The notes beneath the pieces are model-generated. The model was not told the DNA's origin. It worked only from the letters and a program-made list of their open reading frames with translations, and did no database searches. DNA of 64,000 nucleotides from positions 3,273,240-3,337,239 of the forward strand of contig JAEVLN010000009.1 in assembly GCA_018350325.1 (NCBI GenBank), read 5' to 3'. Every line of letters starts with the position of its first letter. Position 1 is the first letter of the stretch. Below are positions 23,490-35,530 of this stretch, in pieces. Position numbers and translations under genes: made by a program. Origin of the DNA: Globodera rostochiensis (taxonomy: Eukaryota > Nematoda > Chromadorea > Rhabditida > Heteroderidae).

Positions 23490-26400
23490 CGGGCAATGGA
23501 CTAACTTAACACAACTTAACTAACTCTCGCGCGCTCTCTTGCTGTGGCCTTTGGCATCACACTGCTTAACTTTTTATATTTTGTGTTTGGAGGGAGTGGG
23601 TAATCGAAATTAATTATAATTAATTTGTAAGATGATCTTTCATCCATTTTTGATCGGACTATGAGAGAGGTGGTAGTGTCGTAATTTTCATGTAGTGTAG
23701 CATGTATAATTTTCTGAAATTTTCCGTCTTTTTTTGTTGTCGTCGTTTTTGCTTACTAATGAAATATGTAACCCTCCTAGCTGTCGGTAAGACCTCTTGT
23801 AAAAGCATAAAACAGAAATGTTTGAAAAATGTATAAGAATTATAAATCCTCCCCGTCTAATCGAATAATTCATTTTCGATTTAAAAACAAATAGATTTAC
23901 CTGTTGCTTAATTTGTTGTGATGTTCCGCTTCGAATTTTGTCGAGATGCGCAAAAAATAAACGGGAAAGTAAACAAACAACACCAATTAAAATGTCAATT
24001 AAAATGGGGAAAGAGGAAAGAATTGTAAAAATAGTGGTCCGACGAGTGGCATCGAAGGACTACGCTGGAGTTTTGGGAAGTTATAAGCTTTTACCCCATT
24101 AAAGTCGCATTTATTGTTGTATTTTGTTATATTTTATCCTGTTATGTATATAGTCATTTTTCGTTTTGTCCATTTGACATTTCATCGTACTTATAATCCC
24201 TCCATCCGTATCTGTTTAGTTAGTAATGCGAAATTTGACACACATCTTCCTGATCATTTGAATTGTGCCCATCCTTCTAGTGATGTCGCGTGAGTCTCGG
24301 TTATCGACTCTCGAAAAATCTCGGGGTTGGGGTCTCGTCTCGGTGTCGAATCTTGGGGTCAAGTCCCGGTTCTCGGTAAATTTCAGATCCCGAGCATCAC
24401 TACCATCAACACTTTGTTTATAAAACCTTTCATCACATTTCAACCGGTTGTTTGGCATTTTTTTTCACTCATTTGTATTATTGGACTTTTTTTATGTGCC
24501 CTTCGACATTCGTAGTATAAAAAATTGAAACATTTTATCATTATTATATGTAGTATATGCAAACGGCTGACTTGTCAAACATAAAAACAACAACAAACAA
24601 AACAAAAAACAGTTGTGCCCCCCCTCCGCTTTAGGGATAAAAGAGGAGGAGAGGATGATAATTCATTCATTGAAAAGGAAAAGCATTATTAACACAAATT
24701 AGTGTGTGATGGCAAGAATCCCGGATTTGGATTGGGGAATTGAAATGGAACAAACATCCGTAAACGCAGCAGTCTTGAAGCAAGCCCCTAACAATAAATA
24801 GTGTGCCCTTAGGCGCACAACAACTCGACAGACAAACCCCGCCGAAAGGGAAATGGGATAAACTTAAATAGTGGCACAAGACGGGCGGGGGGGGCATTAA
24901 GGCTCAAAGCAGCAGAAGGGGTTGGAGCGGTACACAGCAAAGGGAATGGGGGAGGACGGATGCATTCAATCCGATTGTTGAGAAGAAAAAAAAACACGGG
25001 ACGGCCAGTCCAAGATACTATGCATATGTTGGGACCGATCGAAAACTCGATCGAGATTCTCAATCGCAATCTAAGGCGGCGTAATTTTACCGATATGTTC
25101 AAGATTGCGGATGGATGGCTTAGCAATGGACAGCAAAAGTTTTGATGGGCGATGATGTTGAATCAGAGGGAACAAAATGGGGAGGACTTTGCGGATTAAG
25201 CAAAAACGCAAATGTATAAACAAAACAAAAAATATAACAAAATAATAAAAAAAATGGGTAAATACCCAATTCGTTTTTTGTGTGTTATAAGTATAGACAC
25301 TCTAACCTTCTTACTGTCTGCGCTCTTTTTATTTTGTACTAGTTTATATAGACAAAAAACGAATTGGGTAAAAAACGAATTGGCCAAAAACGAATTGGGG
25401 TCCGTTCCAAAAAATGTTGCATAAAGAAACAAACAAGCAAATGTCGTCAAAAAAAAAACAAAACCATTTCAGTGGCAAATTATGAGAAAAAATTAATTCG
25501 AAAATTTAGCAAAAACAAAAAATTTGTGAACAATGAATAAATTTCTCAAGAAAAAGCTCTAACCAACGGTTGGTCGGTCGGTTGGTTGTATGAATGATCG
25601 AACAGATTGATCAAAGGGTAAATCAATTGTGATGATCAGGGATCAGGGACTATATTTTTTCAAACACCAATTAGTGATCAGTTGAGAATAGAATTTCCTA
25701 ATTTTTTTTTACATCTGCTGAAATTGTGGAAAACCCTTTTCCCTGGCATCTGGGCAATCTTCGGGATTGGATTATTGGAATCATCAAAAATTCAGAATTT
25801 CTTGAAGGATCATGTTGTAAAATAGACCAAATACGAGCCAATTTGTTCGAGAATTCAGATGAAAATTAAGAAAGACTGAGGAAATAAGTGATGGTCACGA
25901 ACACAAATGTTTTTTTTCTTCAAAATTTTTTATGAAATGCTTTCGACCACATTGCCTAAAAACCGTTTTGCAAATGGATGAGAAACAGGAAGTCCGCATA
26001 TACAAAGAAAAGGAAAGAAAATTGACCATTCCATTGAAAATGGGAGTGAAAAACAATTTCGGAAAAAATTGTACACTAATTGGTACCACACACCCCCCCC
26101 CCAATTTTATGAAAAAACAAATTGTTTTGAGCCGAGAAAACGATTGTTTCTGTCGTTACCAAAGTCGTCTGAATCCGCTCGGGCATCTTCTTTGATCGAT
26201 TTCAAATCGCGGAAACGAATTTGAACAAAAAATGTTGAGTTTTTTTTTTTCACTGAATGTTGGAAAAAAAGTTTTTGTTTTTTCGGAGGTGTAATGTCGC
26301 GGAATCTGACTTCTAAAAATCCAAGCATTTCGTTTGACAACAATCTGTCAGTTTTTCGAAAATGACTTTCGACATTTTGTTCAAATTTGGTTGTGGTTTG

Positions 26401-27382
26401 AAATCAGTAAAAAGAGAGGCCGACTTAGGATTCCGCGCCTTTGATAACCACAGAAATTATCATTTACTTAGCTCAAAAATTTACAAAAAAAAATTCAGGA
26501 AATGGGTAACACAACAAATCAAAGAATTACACCAGCCAATGGTTCGGCTCGGTTTGCAGCACTCCAATTTTTCAAGGGTGGGGGGGGGGGGTTCCCATCG
26601 AAATTTCTAATTTTTTTATACCGGAATTCACATTTTTAAGGGTGGTGGGCGTCTCCGAACTAAATTTCAATCAACTCTTCTTGTTTTTTGGCAAAAAAAA
26701 AAAACGGGGAAAGCGGCAAACCGAAATTCCGATTTCAATAACATGGCATGCACATGACGAATTACCCCACCCACCACAAAGCCCGTAGATGGCGATGGCA
26801 CGGCATACAATTCCAACAAAATCGTCGCAATTTGCAACAAAAGTTCGGCGGTTTAGAGCCTGAAACTATGCGGTCAATTTAATGATTTAATAAACAGAAG
26901 AAAAAAAAACATAACCCAAACTGTGGTGGCACGATGACGCAACTCGCACCGTTTTTGGCACTTTCACTCGGTCCTTTTGAGCCAAAATACGGAACATATT
27001 TCTGGCTTGGACAAAAAATACATAAACTTTGATGAAGAAATTTGTTGTCGAAACATAAAAAAATAGTAGCAAAATGTTACTGCACATATATTCGTCGTTA
27101 GCACGTGTTTGAAAGCCTATATGAGAGACGACGTCAAACTCCCCCTCCCTCCTCCACCCTTACCAAAAATGGTATTTTTTTTTGCAATTCTTCCAAGAAA
27201 AAGTTGGCATTCATCGTCAAAGTGAGTTTTGACTGGCAAATTCCACCCCAACGTTTTGTTCACACCAAAAACGGGAGATTAATTGGATGATCCGGCACAT
27301 TCATTACGGAAAAAAACAACACTCAACAAACGTGATCGGCAACAACAAAAAAAAACGATGTCGAAAAGACCAAAGCCCACGA

Positions 27383-28233
27383 TTAGTCAAAAAGACCAAA
27401 GCCCATGTCATCATCCGACTCCTCCTTCTCTTCTTCCTTCTTCTTCTCCTCCTTCTTCTCTACCGCCGCGCCCGGTGAAGAAGTCTTAAAATTACATATT
27501 TTAACATTGCACAAAAATGGACGTTGAAATAGTAAAAAATTAAATGGAAGATAGTGGCATCTTTTTCGCATTGACTTCAAGATTTTTCCCAAAATGTCGC
27601 TCAAAAATTCAGCGTTTTACGCCGTCTTCTATTGCCCAAGATCTGCCCAAAACCTTTGTTCCCGAGCAACTTTGGCACACATACCGTAACTGAAGTCGCA
27701 GGTGCGGAACCGCCTCCCCCACTCGGCACGCTGGCCAGCTTCTTCTCCCCCTCCTTCATCACATCGTCCAGACTTTTCCCTTAATTTTGAGAACCAATGT
27801 GTACAAACAAAAAATGTATTTCTAAAACTTTGGTTCAAAATATCAACAATTTGAGTCAAAAATTTTATTTTTCTATCGGCACCGCTGACCCTTCCGGCTA
27901 AAAGTAAGGCAGATTCACAAACAAACAAAAAACGGAAACCGACGAGTATAGAATCCGAAATAAGAAAATTTGAAACAACCAAAAAATTAAAAGATCAGAT
28001 AAACAAAACAAAAAAGAAACTAAAATCGAACAATTCGAAAAATTCTTCTGGCTACGCGCCTTGTAGGGATCACAAAAAATTAAAAAAAAACCTTTCAACG
28101 CCTCAACAACGTAATTCGCAGTTTCCTCGTCAAAGCCAAGTCCGCCCGCCTTGAGAATGTCCTCCAACTCCTTCACGGAAATGTTTTGGCGGCCACCCAG
28201 GGTGGCCAAAACGTAAGCAGCAACGTATTTCAT
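27383..28233 (-). CDS. RPLP2: 60S acidic ribosomal protein P2
   Basis: Three exons (28233-28092, 27779-27685, 27484-27383) give 112 residues plus stop, the usual P2 length. The N-terminus reads MKYVAAYVLATLGG, then ISVKELEDILKAGGLGFDEE, the dimerisation domain that docks on P0. The middle reads GKSLDDVMKEGEKKLASVPS. A Lys/Glu hinge leads into the conserved acidic tail ESDDDMGFGLFD, which contacts translation factors. P2 forms the stalk of the large ribosomal subunit with P0 and P1. Introns are about 310 and 200 bp with GT/AG borders. This is a solid single-copy housekeeping anchor in the window. Confidence 0.95.
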
Positions 28234-28264
28234 TTTTGAAAAAGCAAATGGAAAAAAACGGCTT

Positions 28265-28277
28265 CTGAAAACAAATT
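28265..28277 (-). promoter_or_regulatory. Possible trans-splice acceptor of RPLP2
   Basis: On the minus strand TTTGTTTTCAG ends 31 bases before the ATG with no upstream coding. In nematodes such a site directly ahead of a ribosomal protein start is usually where a spliced leader joins. Confidence 0.45.
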
Positions 28278-30420
28278 AAATGGCGGGTTAATATAAAACA
28301 ACAAATGCTACTTTCGAGTCGAATTTGCCTAACATTGATACCGTATAAAATAAGGCACTTCTTTAGACGGGGGGTCGGCGATTTTCGACGGGGGTCACAA
28401 AAAATGGGGTACTAAGTAATTAAGTTTGTATTCTCCTTTTTGGTCATTTTTTCCAAATTTTCTTTGCTTTCATCTATAAAAAGGGGTTGTAGGAGGTTTT
28501 CTGGGGTGTAAAATCCAAATCTGACCTCAGTTTTCACAAATTCTTAACATGCTTTTTAGATGCTTTAGAGGCCAAAATTGATTTTTGGAAATTTTTGGAT
28601 TCGTTTAAATATCCGAATTTGGGTCAGGAGTCGAGATTGGTCGAAACAGAGGTCAGTTTTGGACTCTGCGCCCTAGAAAATGAACGTAAAATTTTCTTCC
28701 TTAATTTATGTTTAAAAAGCTTTTCTTTTTATATACAAATCCATTTTAAATAAAGAAATACCTAACGATCATAAATTGTTTAGACTAGACAATTGCCATT
28801 GCGAAATACATACCTATGTACATATTTAACATCAAAAATAAAACAAAGCCTATAATAAAAGTTGATTCATGTCGCAAGCAATTCACCGTATTGCGTCAAT
28901 AGGTTAAAAGTGAAGGAGAGTAGACGAAAGAAATGAAAGAAATAATGTGGAAAATGAAGAGATTTTTGAAGAGAAAGGGAGAGAGAAAATGAAAGAGAAG
29001 ACGGGGGGGGCAGAGATATTGAGAAATGATGTCGCGCTGCGCTGCTGCGGTGCGTGCGTCGCCACTCGCTGCCGCTGCTTTTGCTGCGGATGCGCAACGC
29101 TCGCTGTCCTACTGGCGTGGGAAGGCAGAGAACGAAAAAAGGGAGTGAGGAAAGAAATGGCCGAGAAGGGTGCCCCCCACCTATGCCAAATGGGGGAACT
29201 AGACTGTGATTGAGATAACTAGGGCTCGGAAAAATATGAATATAAAATCGTGAAATATGACCATAAAATATGGATAAAACACAAAATATGGACATACATA
29301 AAAATTGAAAATATGGACATAAATTTTTTATCAAATTTGAATGAAAAAATAGTAAGAGAAATACAAAATTTTATATGTAAATTAAAAGCATTTTAGAAAG
29401 CTTTTTTGAAAATAAGCATAATTTTAACAATTTTTTTTTTGGTGGCAGAATTTTTAGTCGCGAAAAGGTCAATTTTTAGGGGTGCATTTTTTGAAAACTT
29501 TTAAAAAGTCGATCCTTAGGGGTGTATTTTTCATTTTTATTGCATTTTTGTTAAGGAATTTTTGAAAAATGGCGAAATATGGACATAAGTAGCGAAATAT
29601 GGAAAATAAGGATATAAAAATCGGTACTTGAAGCTTCAAATCGGCTAACGATTACAAATTTTGCAGACGTGCCTCTAGTGCTCCCTTCTTACTCCTTCCA
29701 AAATTTAGTGGTGTTTGGAGAATTTTGAAAAAAATAGATTGGCTTTTTTAATGGTTATCCTCTATACAACAGTTATAAACCCTAGAATTCTGTTTATAAA
29801 CCCTACAATTCTGTGAAATATATTGTTTTCTAGGGATGATGAAAATTTGAGAAGAATCCTCCGCATATAAATGGAGTTAAGCGTATCGAAGTGCGTGTCG
29901 TTTTTTACTGAAGAAAATAACTCAAAATGCATTTGTCGACACGATCCCATTAATTTAATGTTCTCTATAGTTCCGTTTTTTGCAAGATTTGGCATAGGTG
30001 CCCCCCCCCCGACCGGCATCATGTGGTTCCGACAGTAGTTGATTTCGACAGTGATAGATTTCGACAGTAAGTGATTTCGACAGTGAACTATTTTTGCTAC
30101 TCATTGTGTCTGCATGTGAATTCGCCAGTAAATTGAAGTCGACTTCAGTTGATTTCGACAGTAACCCCAATTTTTAAAAAAAGCGAAATAAAAAGAAGGA
30201 TTGGCGAATTATAATTGCCAAGATTCACAAATAGATGTTCGTGTATATGCTTGATCATTAAATTTGAGAAATATATTTGCAAATAATTTGAATTCTATTT
30301 TATGCCTTGTTTTTTTATCGATAAAATGACCAAACGAACAGTTCACAAGAATTCCGAATGACCTACCATTCACTTAATTTCTGTTGAGATAAGAATAGCA
30401 AACAAATAATGATATCGAGA
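28278..30420. other. Intergenic DNA between RPLP2 and the FLYWCH remnant
   Basis: 28480-28680 holds a repeat of the type 'GACCTC..TTT..ACAAATT'. 29020-29110 is a GC-rich CGCTGC stretch with open frames but no splice signals. 29222-29640 resembles the inside of the MITEs at 44448 and 46324 (phrases AAATATGGACATAAA, GGGGTGCATTTTTTGAAAA). It starts TAGGGCTCGG but has no matching right end, so it looks like a truncated copy. 30025-30170 repeats GATTTCGACAGT. Confidence 0.5.
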
Positions 30421-30485
30421 CCAAATATGTTGTGGTGGAGTGGTCATTCTTCAGTAAATTTATTTTTTCATGGCTTTGCAACGTT

Positions 30486-30900
30486 TCCTCGAGGCAAAAT
30501 AAGTCGCGGCCAAACTCTTCTTACAAATGGAGGCTTTGAATATTCTTTTGAAGTATTTTCTAATCAAAAATTAAACGAATTATTTTGATTGCTAAGGCAA
30601 TCTCAAAAATGGAAGAAGGGAGGGAATATTGGCGGTGCCCACGCAGACCTCCATACTGTCCGGGACGCGCAACAGTGTTGATTGGGTGGCAAGTGGATGA
30701 TGATGGCACTCAATACAAAGAAGGCCGAATTACTGCTGCTCACAATCACCAAGCCACTCTGGGAACACAGCTGGTTGGATCAAAAAAGAACAAAATCGCT
30801 AATGCATTATAAATGAAATCACAAATAATTAGTCTTTTGGATAGGTAAGAGAAGCAAATGAAACGCTCCGTCGGGAGGCGCGCAGTGATTTCCCAATCTA
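30486..30900 (+). pseudogene. FLYWCH-type zinc finger fragment
   Basis: The frame from 30609 reads MEEGREYWRCPRRPPYCPGR, and further on ITAAHNHQATLG. The spacing W-R-C, then C, then H-N-H is that of the FLYWCH zinc finger, a DNA-binding fold common in nematodes and linked to Mutator-like transposases. Just upstream, in a frame closed by TGA at 30582, LTNGGFEYSFEVFSN looks like the normal N-terminal part of the same domain. Downstream VREANETLRREARSDFPI (30845-30898) may be a further exon. The stop between the two halves suggests decay, although a short intron cannot be excluded. Confidence 0.5.
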
Positions 30901-31229
30901 AAATCTTAGTACTATTTGAAAGCTCTAAGTCTTTAGAATATTTGTGCATAATCGATCAAATAGCTTGCAAAAATGTTACAGACCAGTGATCACGAAAAAG
31001 TCGAAATTTTCGAACATTTTATTTTCGACATTCTCAAAAATTAATGAAAAATTTAGTCCGCTTATTAATTCTACAGCACTTAAGCTCAAAAATCGCTCGG
31101 GCGGCGGGGGGGGGGGAACGAGCAGTACTAAGCCGAGAGAGAGAGAAAGGAGGGAGCGGGCGGGGCGACTTTCGAATTTTCAATCCCTACTACTTGATGT
31201 TGAATCCCCGGCGGAACTGAATAATCGGG

Positions 31230-31960
31230 GTGCCGAATTTCGTCGACTAAGCCAAAAACGACACTTCGTCGACGCGACATTTCGGCGACATCAAGTTTTT
31301 AAATGCGTGTTTTCTAAGGTAAAAGCATGCGTAGATCACGAATCCGAGCTCGGATTTTGCGAATCTCGACAAATTCGAACATTTGGTCGAACAAAAGCGT
31401 CCCTCCCCTGCGGTTTTGTCCTGCTCAATTTGTTGTAACTTTCTTCGGTAAAAGGACGACTCGTTCCACCCCAACTCGTTCCCCACCCCCAACTCGTTCC
31501 CCTCAAAAAAAAAATTAAAAAATTCAAAAGTCGATAAAATTTGAGGGGTATTCGAGGGCCTAGAATTCGAATCTGGCCTCTATTTTGACCAATTTAGAAC
31601 CCCTGACCAGAATTCGAACAATTTTTGAAACAAAAATTTTTTTGTTTCAGAATCGATTTTTTATAACAAAATCGTTCAAAAGCATATTCGTTCGATCTTC
31701 CGTTCGTTCTAACATGCATTTTGAACCTTTTAAACGACTTTAAAAATTTTTTTTTTGGAAAAACCCATATTTTTTCGACCAATTCGAGATTCGCAAAATC
31801 CGAGCTCGGATTCGTGATCCGTACGCTTAGAAAACATGCATTTAAAATTCGGCGAAATGTCGCGTCGACGAAGTGTTGTTTTTGGCTTAGTCGACGAAAT
31901 GTTGCGTCGACGAAATGTCGGATTTGGTTTAGTTGACGAAATGTCATCCCGCCGAAAAAT
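31230..31960. mobile_element. Foldback element with GTCGACGAAATGTCG arms
   Basis: 31235-31375 recurs in reverse complement at 31785-31945. Shared phrases are GTCGACTAAGCCAAAAACGA and AATCCGAGCTCGGATT. Several SalI-like GTCGAC sites recur. No coding frame spans it. It is probably a non-autonomous DNA element of about 0.7 kb. Confidence 0.6.
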
Positions 31961-31984
31961 GAAAATGCAAAACAAAATCCCCCA

Positions 31985-32745
31985 AATGTTTTTTGTTCGT
32001 CCAACAAAAAATGAATGAAAAGCTTGTGAATTGTCATCTAAAATATTTGTTTCTAAATTGGAAAAAGTTAAAAAGAATTTTAAAATTGTTTAACCACCGT
32101 AACTGTACAGAAAAATAAGAAATAATCACTGACACAGTCGGGGATCTGAACCCCCACCCACAATTATCTCCCCCCACCAACCACTCACCATTACACCACA
32201 ACCAAACCGCATTCCAATCCTCCAAAAATCCCATTCTTAGGGGTAAAGGCCCAAAAACAACGGAAAAACGGAATTCCGCCCATCCCTGGTCCCGATCCCG
32301 GTTCTGAAAAATCGGAATCCCGGATCCCGTCCCGGTCGGGCCGGGACTAACCGGGAAAAAAATACACCCCTAAGAATAGGATTTTTGAGCATATAACTAT
32401 GATTTATTTGTGGTGTAGTGGTGAGTGGTGGGTGCAGTTGAAGTCTGGAGTAGCGTTGTTCATATCCCCGAAGTGTTGATGATTTTTTACCACTTTCTCA
32501 GAACATTTACGGTGGTGTAAACAGTGTTCGGGTCGGTACGGGAAAGTACCGGCGCTTTTTCGGAAAGTACCGGAACTTTTGGTAGCGGTACTTTTTCGGT
32601 ACTTTACCGAATAGTAGCGACCGAACCTTCTGGCCGATCACTAGTGTAAACAATCTTAAAATTTTTCAAGATAAAAAAAAAAAATTTTAGATGACAATTC
32701 ATAAGCTTTCCATTCATTTTTTGGTTGGACAAATTCACAAAACCA
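31985..32745. mobile_element. Foldback element carrying tRNA-like arms
   Basis: 31993-32046 and 32685-32740 are inverted copies (TTCAT..GTGAATTGTCATCTAAAAT). Inside, a tRNA-like sequence on the minus strand (32140-32213: GGTGTAATGGTGAGTGG, GGGGGTTCAGATCCCC) faces a degraded one on the plus strand (32405-32475: GGTGTAGTGGTGAGTGG). Confidence 0.5.
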
Positions 32746-33129
32746 TAGGGGGACACTTTTGTTTGCAACATTCGTTAATTTTGAAGCACGTTTTCATCTC
32801 TTAAGAAGAACAGCTGACGAAAAAGGCCAAAAATTGGAAAAGGAAAAGGCAACTTTATACCGTAGCACGAAAACTAAATAGGTAATCTTCAATATTTGAA
32901 TGTAGGTAAAAAGAATCAATTTTCAAATAAAATCCGAAATTATGCCATTATTCAAGGCTCGCAGATAAAAATAATATTTGTAAATATTAAGGCTTTTGTT
33001 TAGAAAATAGTGTAAAAATTTATACACCAAACCTTCCTCGCCATTTGGAAACATCGCAAAAAACTCCAATTCTTTGTATCTAGGGTATTTGAAGATTTTT
33101 TTAATTTGGAAAATATTTTTTGCTTGAAT

Positions 33130-33260
33130 TATTCAGTTTATTGTAGGGTGACACGGGACCGGGACTTTTGGGAAAAACCGGGACCGGGACTTACCGGGAC
33201 CAGAAAAACCGGGATCGGGACCATTTTCAACCCGGGACCGGGGACATTTCAAGGGAGAAT
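33130..33260. repeat. CGGGACC dispersed repeat
   Basis: GGGACCGGGACTTTTGGGA and CCGGGACCGGGACTTACC; same family as 8221-8455. Around it, 32750-33600 is AT-rich without a gene. Confidence 0.7.
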
Positions 33261-33514
33261 TTTTCTTCGGGTAAAACAATTATGTAAGAGTGAAGGATGT
33301 CCGGGAAATTTTTTGAACATTTTAATGATATTTGTTAAGAAAATTGAAGCAAAAATTCAGGAAGATATGGTGAATTTATTTCAAAAATTCTTGTATCTAT
33401 TCTTTTTTTGCGCGCATTTTTAATTAAAAATATTAGAATATTTATTTAATAAATCTTATTAATGAGGGGATGCCTATTTGAGTAGAGGGGAAAACCAATA
33501 AATAAGTGCTGCAC

Positions 33515-33595
33515 TCAAGCGGGTTCGAACCCAACACATAACATAAAACACCAAAAAGAGGAACCACTAAGCCACCGAACTCCTTTGAGAGAAAT
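33515..33595 (-). other. tRNA-like element
   Basis: Minus strand: GGTGGCTTAGTGGTTCCTC (A-box-like), then TTGGGTTCGAACCCGC (T-arm) with a 5-bp stem. The anticodon arm does not fold well. A fragment of the same type is at 36172-36225. Confidence 0.4.
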
Positions 33596-33599
33596 CAGT

Positions 33600-34921
33600 A
33601 AAAATGGTTGAAATTGTCGCTCGATGATGCCATCATTAGAGGTGCACATTTAGTCCCAGTCCCGGCGTGACCAAAAAACCGGAAAATCCCGTCCAACTCT
33701 ACTTATAAGGGTTCTCTTAAATTTTTTTTTTTGAAAACTTCTTTCTGAATATCGCTAGAATATTTTAAAAAATACTTTAATAATTGTTGATAGTTTGTCA
33801 CAATCGTGGTGTTATTGTTACGGGAAGATTTTTATTGAATGATAAAGCAATGTCACTCACAACACCACCCACCCACCCACTCAGAAACATGAATTAAATT
33901 TAAATTATGATGGAGTACGAAGTACATATTTTTCTGAAACTTTTCACGCTGCAATTTAATTACAAAAAAAAAAAAAAATAAATATAATTCATCGATCATC
34001 AAAGGGACGCTATTATCCATTATTCGGCTTCTTCCTTTTGTCGGCGACAGCGCCGCTACTTTTGGCAAGCAATCTGAAACCCAAAAACATTCAAATAAAC
34101 TGATAAACACACAAAAAGGGCTACCAACCCAGGGCTGTCTATGTATCGATCATATCCGGCCGGGACTTTCAGTATTCAAAAAGTCCCGTCACGACCAAGA
34201 CCGGGACCTGAAAAAACGGGAATCCCGTAGTAGTTACCCTCTTCCATTTGACCGGGTACGGTAATGACGTCATCAGAGCCAAAAGGTACAGGAGGGTCGG
34301 TGGCCAAGTGAGCGCCAGGGTGTCGGGTGAGCGCCAGGCCATTTGAGCGCCGGCCAGCTGAGTCCCAGAGCCCAAGCCTATTGGCAGGGCTGCTGCGCGA
34401 CTTTTTGAAATTTTTTGAAATTTCGAAATCTTAAGACGTTTGAACATCTTGCGCACCCTGCGCGACTTTATGCAAATTTCTTCTGCGCGAGTTACTCGCG
34501 CACCCTGCGCGAGTTTTCCGAAATTTAAATCTTTAAATTTCACTCGCGCACCTGCGAGACTTTTTGAAACTCTGCCAAAGTATTTTTAATCCGAAAAATT
34601 CATCCGCTGCTGCGGGGAACCGAACCCCCGCTTCCGCTGCGAGAGAGAAGAGAGCACTAACCACTTGGCCATAGTGTATTGGTAGCAATGGCCACTAATT
34701 GTCCCTATATGGTGGAGAATGACGTCAGCCAAGCACTTCGCAAAGGGAATAAACAAATAGTAGCGACTGAGGGGTCAGCAGCCAACAGCAAAGTTCAAAC
34801 CACTGCGCGAGCAATATTATTTTTAGAATTAAATATTTAAATTAAATTTAATAAATTCATAAATTTAAAATTATTTACAAAATATAAAAAATATTTATAA
34901 AAGCCAAAATTTCTTAGCAGG
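33600..34921. other. Repeat-rich stretch before the gap
   Basis: A tRNA-like element on the minus strand lies at 34608-34682 (GGCCAAGTGGTTAGTGC, GGGGGTTCGGTTCCCC). 34390-34565 repeats GCGCACCCTGCGCGA. 34280-34380 repeats GAGCGCCAGG. Two minus-strand bits look protein-like, LLAKSSGAVADKRKKPNNG-stop (34017-34077) and FGSDDVITVPGQMEE (about 34240-34286), and could be ends of an unrecognised gene. The support is weak. Confidence 0.35.
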
Positions 34922-34961
34922 NNNNNNNNNNNNNNNNNNNNNNNNNNNNNNNNNNNNNNNN
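34922..34961. other. Assembly gap (N run)
   Basis: A 40-base run of N. The following sequence (35000-35100) matches the last intron of the SPRYSEC gene at 56705-56785, so the missing or misjoined part probably held the earlier SPRYSEC exons. Confidence 0.95.
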
Positions 34962-35100
34962 GGAGAAGGGGGAAAAAAAAAGGGATTAAATTAAAGTTTC
35001 AAAAATTTATTTTAAAATTATACACTAATTTGTGTTATAATTGTTTTTTTTTTGTGTCTAACTAATTATTTGCCATATTTTTTATTTGTTGTTTTTGCAG

Positions 35101-35228
35101 TTCCTACCGGTCAATTTGTCAATCGTGCCGTCGAATTGTTTCCGTGCGTCACATTGTCGGAATTTGGCGACAAAATCAAAGCCAACTTTGGGCCGAAATT
35201 CCAATACAGCGATGCCAATGGGATTTAG
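35101..35228 (+). pseudogene. SPRYSEC last exon, stranded next to gap
   Basis: After GTTTTTGCAG a 128-bp exon reads PTGQFVNRAVELFPCVTLSE, then NFGPKFQYSDANGI-stop. The other three SPRYSEC last exons in the window (52347, 56786, 59854) are exactly 128 bp too. The upstream exons are absent and the gap lies 140 bp away, so it may be the end of a real gene cut by the assembly rather than a dead fragment. The usual EANFGP is here KANFGP. Confidence 0.75.
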
Positions 35229-35530
35229 AAATTGAAAAACGGGGGATTTATTGCCGATGGGGATTTAGAAATTGAAAAACGGGGATTTATTGCCGATGGA
35301 GATTTAGAAATTGAAAAACGGGGATTTATTGCCGATGGGGATTTAGAAATTGAAAAACGGGGGATTTATTGCCGATGGGATTTAGAAATTGAAAAACGGG
35401 GATTTATTGCCGATGGGGATTTAGAAATTGAAAAACGGGGGATTTATTGCCGATGGGGATTTAGAAATTGAAAAACGGGGATTTATTGCCGATGGGGATT
35501 TAGAAATTGAAAAACGGGGATTTATACTTT
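35229..35530 (+). repeat. 38-40 bp minisatellite starting at the SPRYSEC stop codon
   Basis: About eight copies of a unit containing TTGCCGATGGGGATTTAGAA and ATTGAAAAACGGGG. The first part is the same as the last codons of the SPRYSEC exon (IADGI-stop) in sister genes. The 39-bp units keep one frame open (IADGDLEIEKRGF repeats). The same array, four units long, follows the SPRYSEC exon at 59854-59981. Confidence 0.9.

Larger units (their letters stand above)
18978..27382. other. 8.4-kb gene-poor stretch
   Basis: Apart from the small frame at 23355 I see no convincing exon. The stretch holds many homopolymer runs: C at 18803-18815 and 19350-19363, G at 21396-21424 and 22755-22767. It also holds CTCG-rich repeats (20220-20470, 24275-24405), GCTTGGCTTG repeats near 19920-19945 and low-complexity TTTT/AAAA. 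Open frames of 80-160 codons here overlap these tracts and look accidental. Confidence 0.5.

Noticed and set aside
28947..29213. GC-rich Cys-containing frame as a gene
   Set aside because: A CGCTGC-rich tract open on several frames, with no start context or splice sites.
29222..29640. Complete MITE
   Set aside because: Interior resembles the MITEs at 44-46 kb and the left end reads TAGGGCTCGG, but no inverted right end or target duplication was found.
30944..31438. 164-codon plus-strand open frame
   Set aside because: Runs through a G run and into the arm of the foldback element at 31230-31960.
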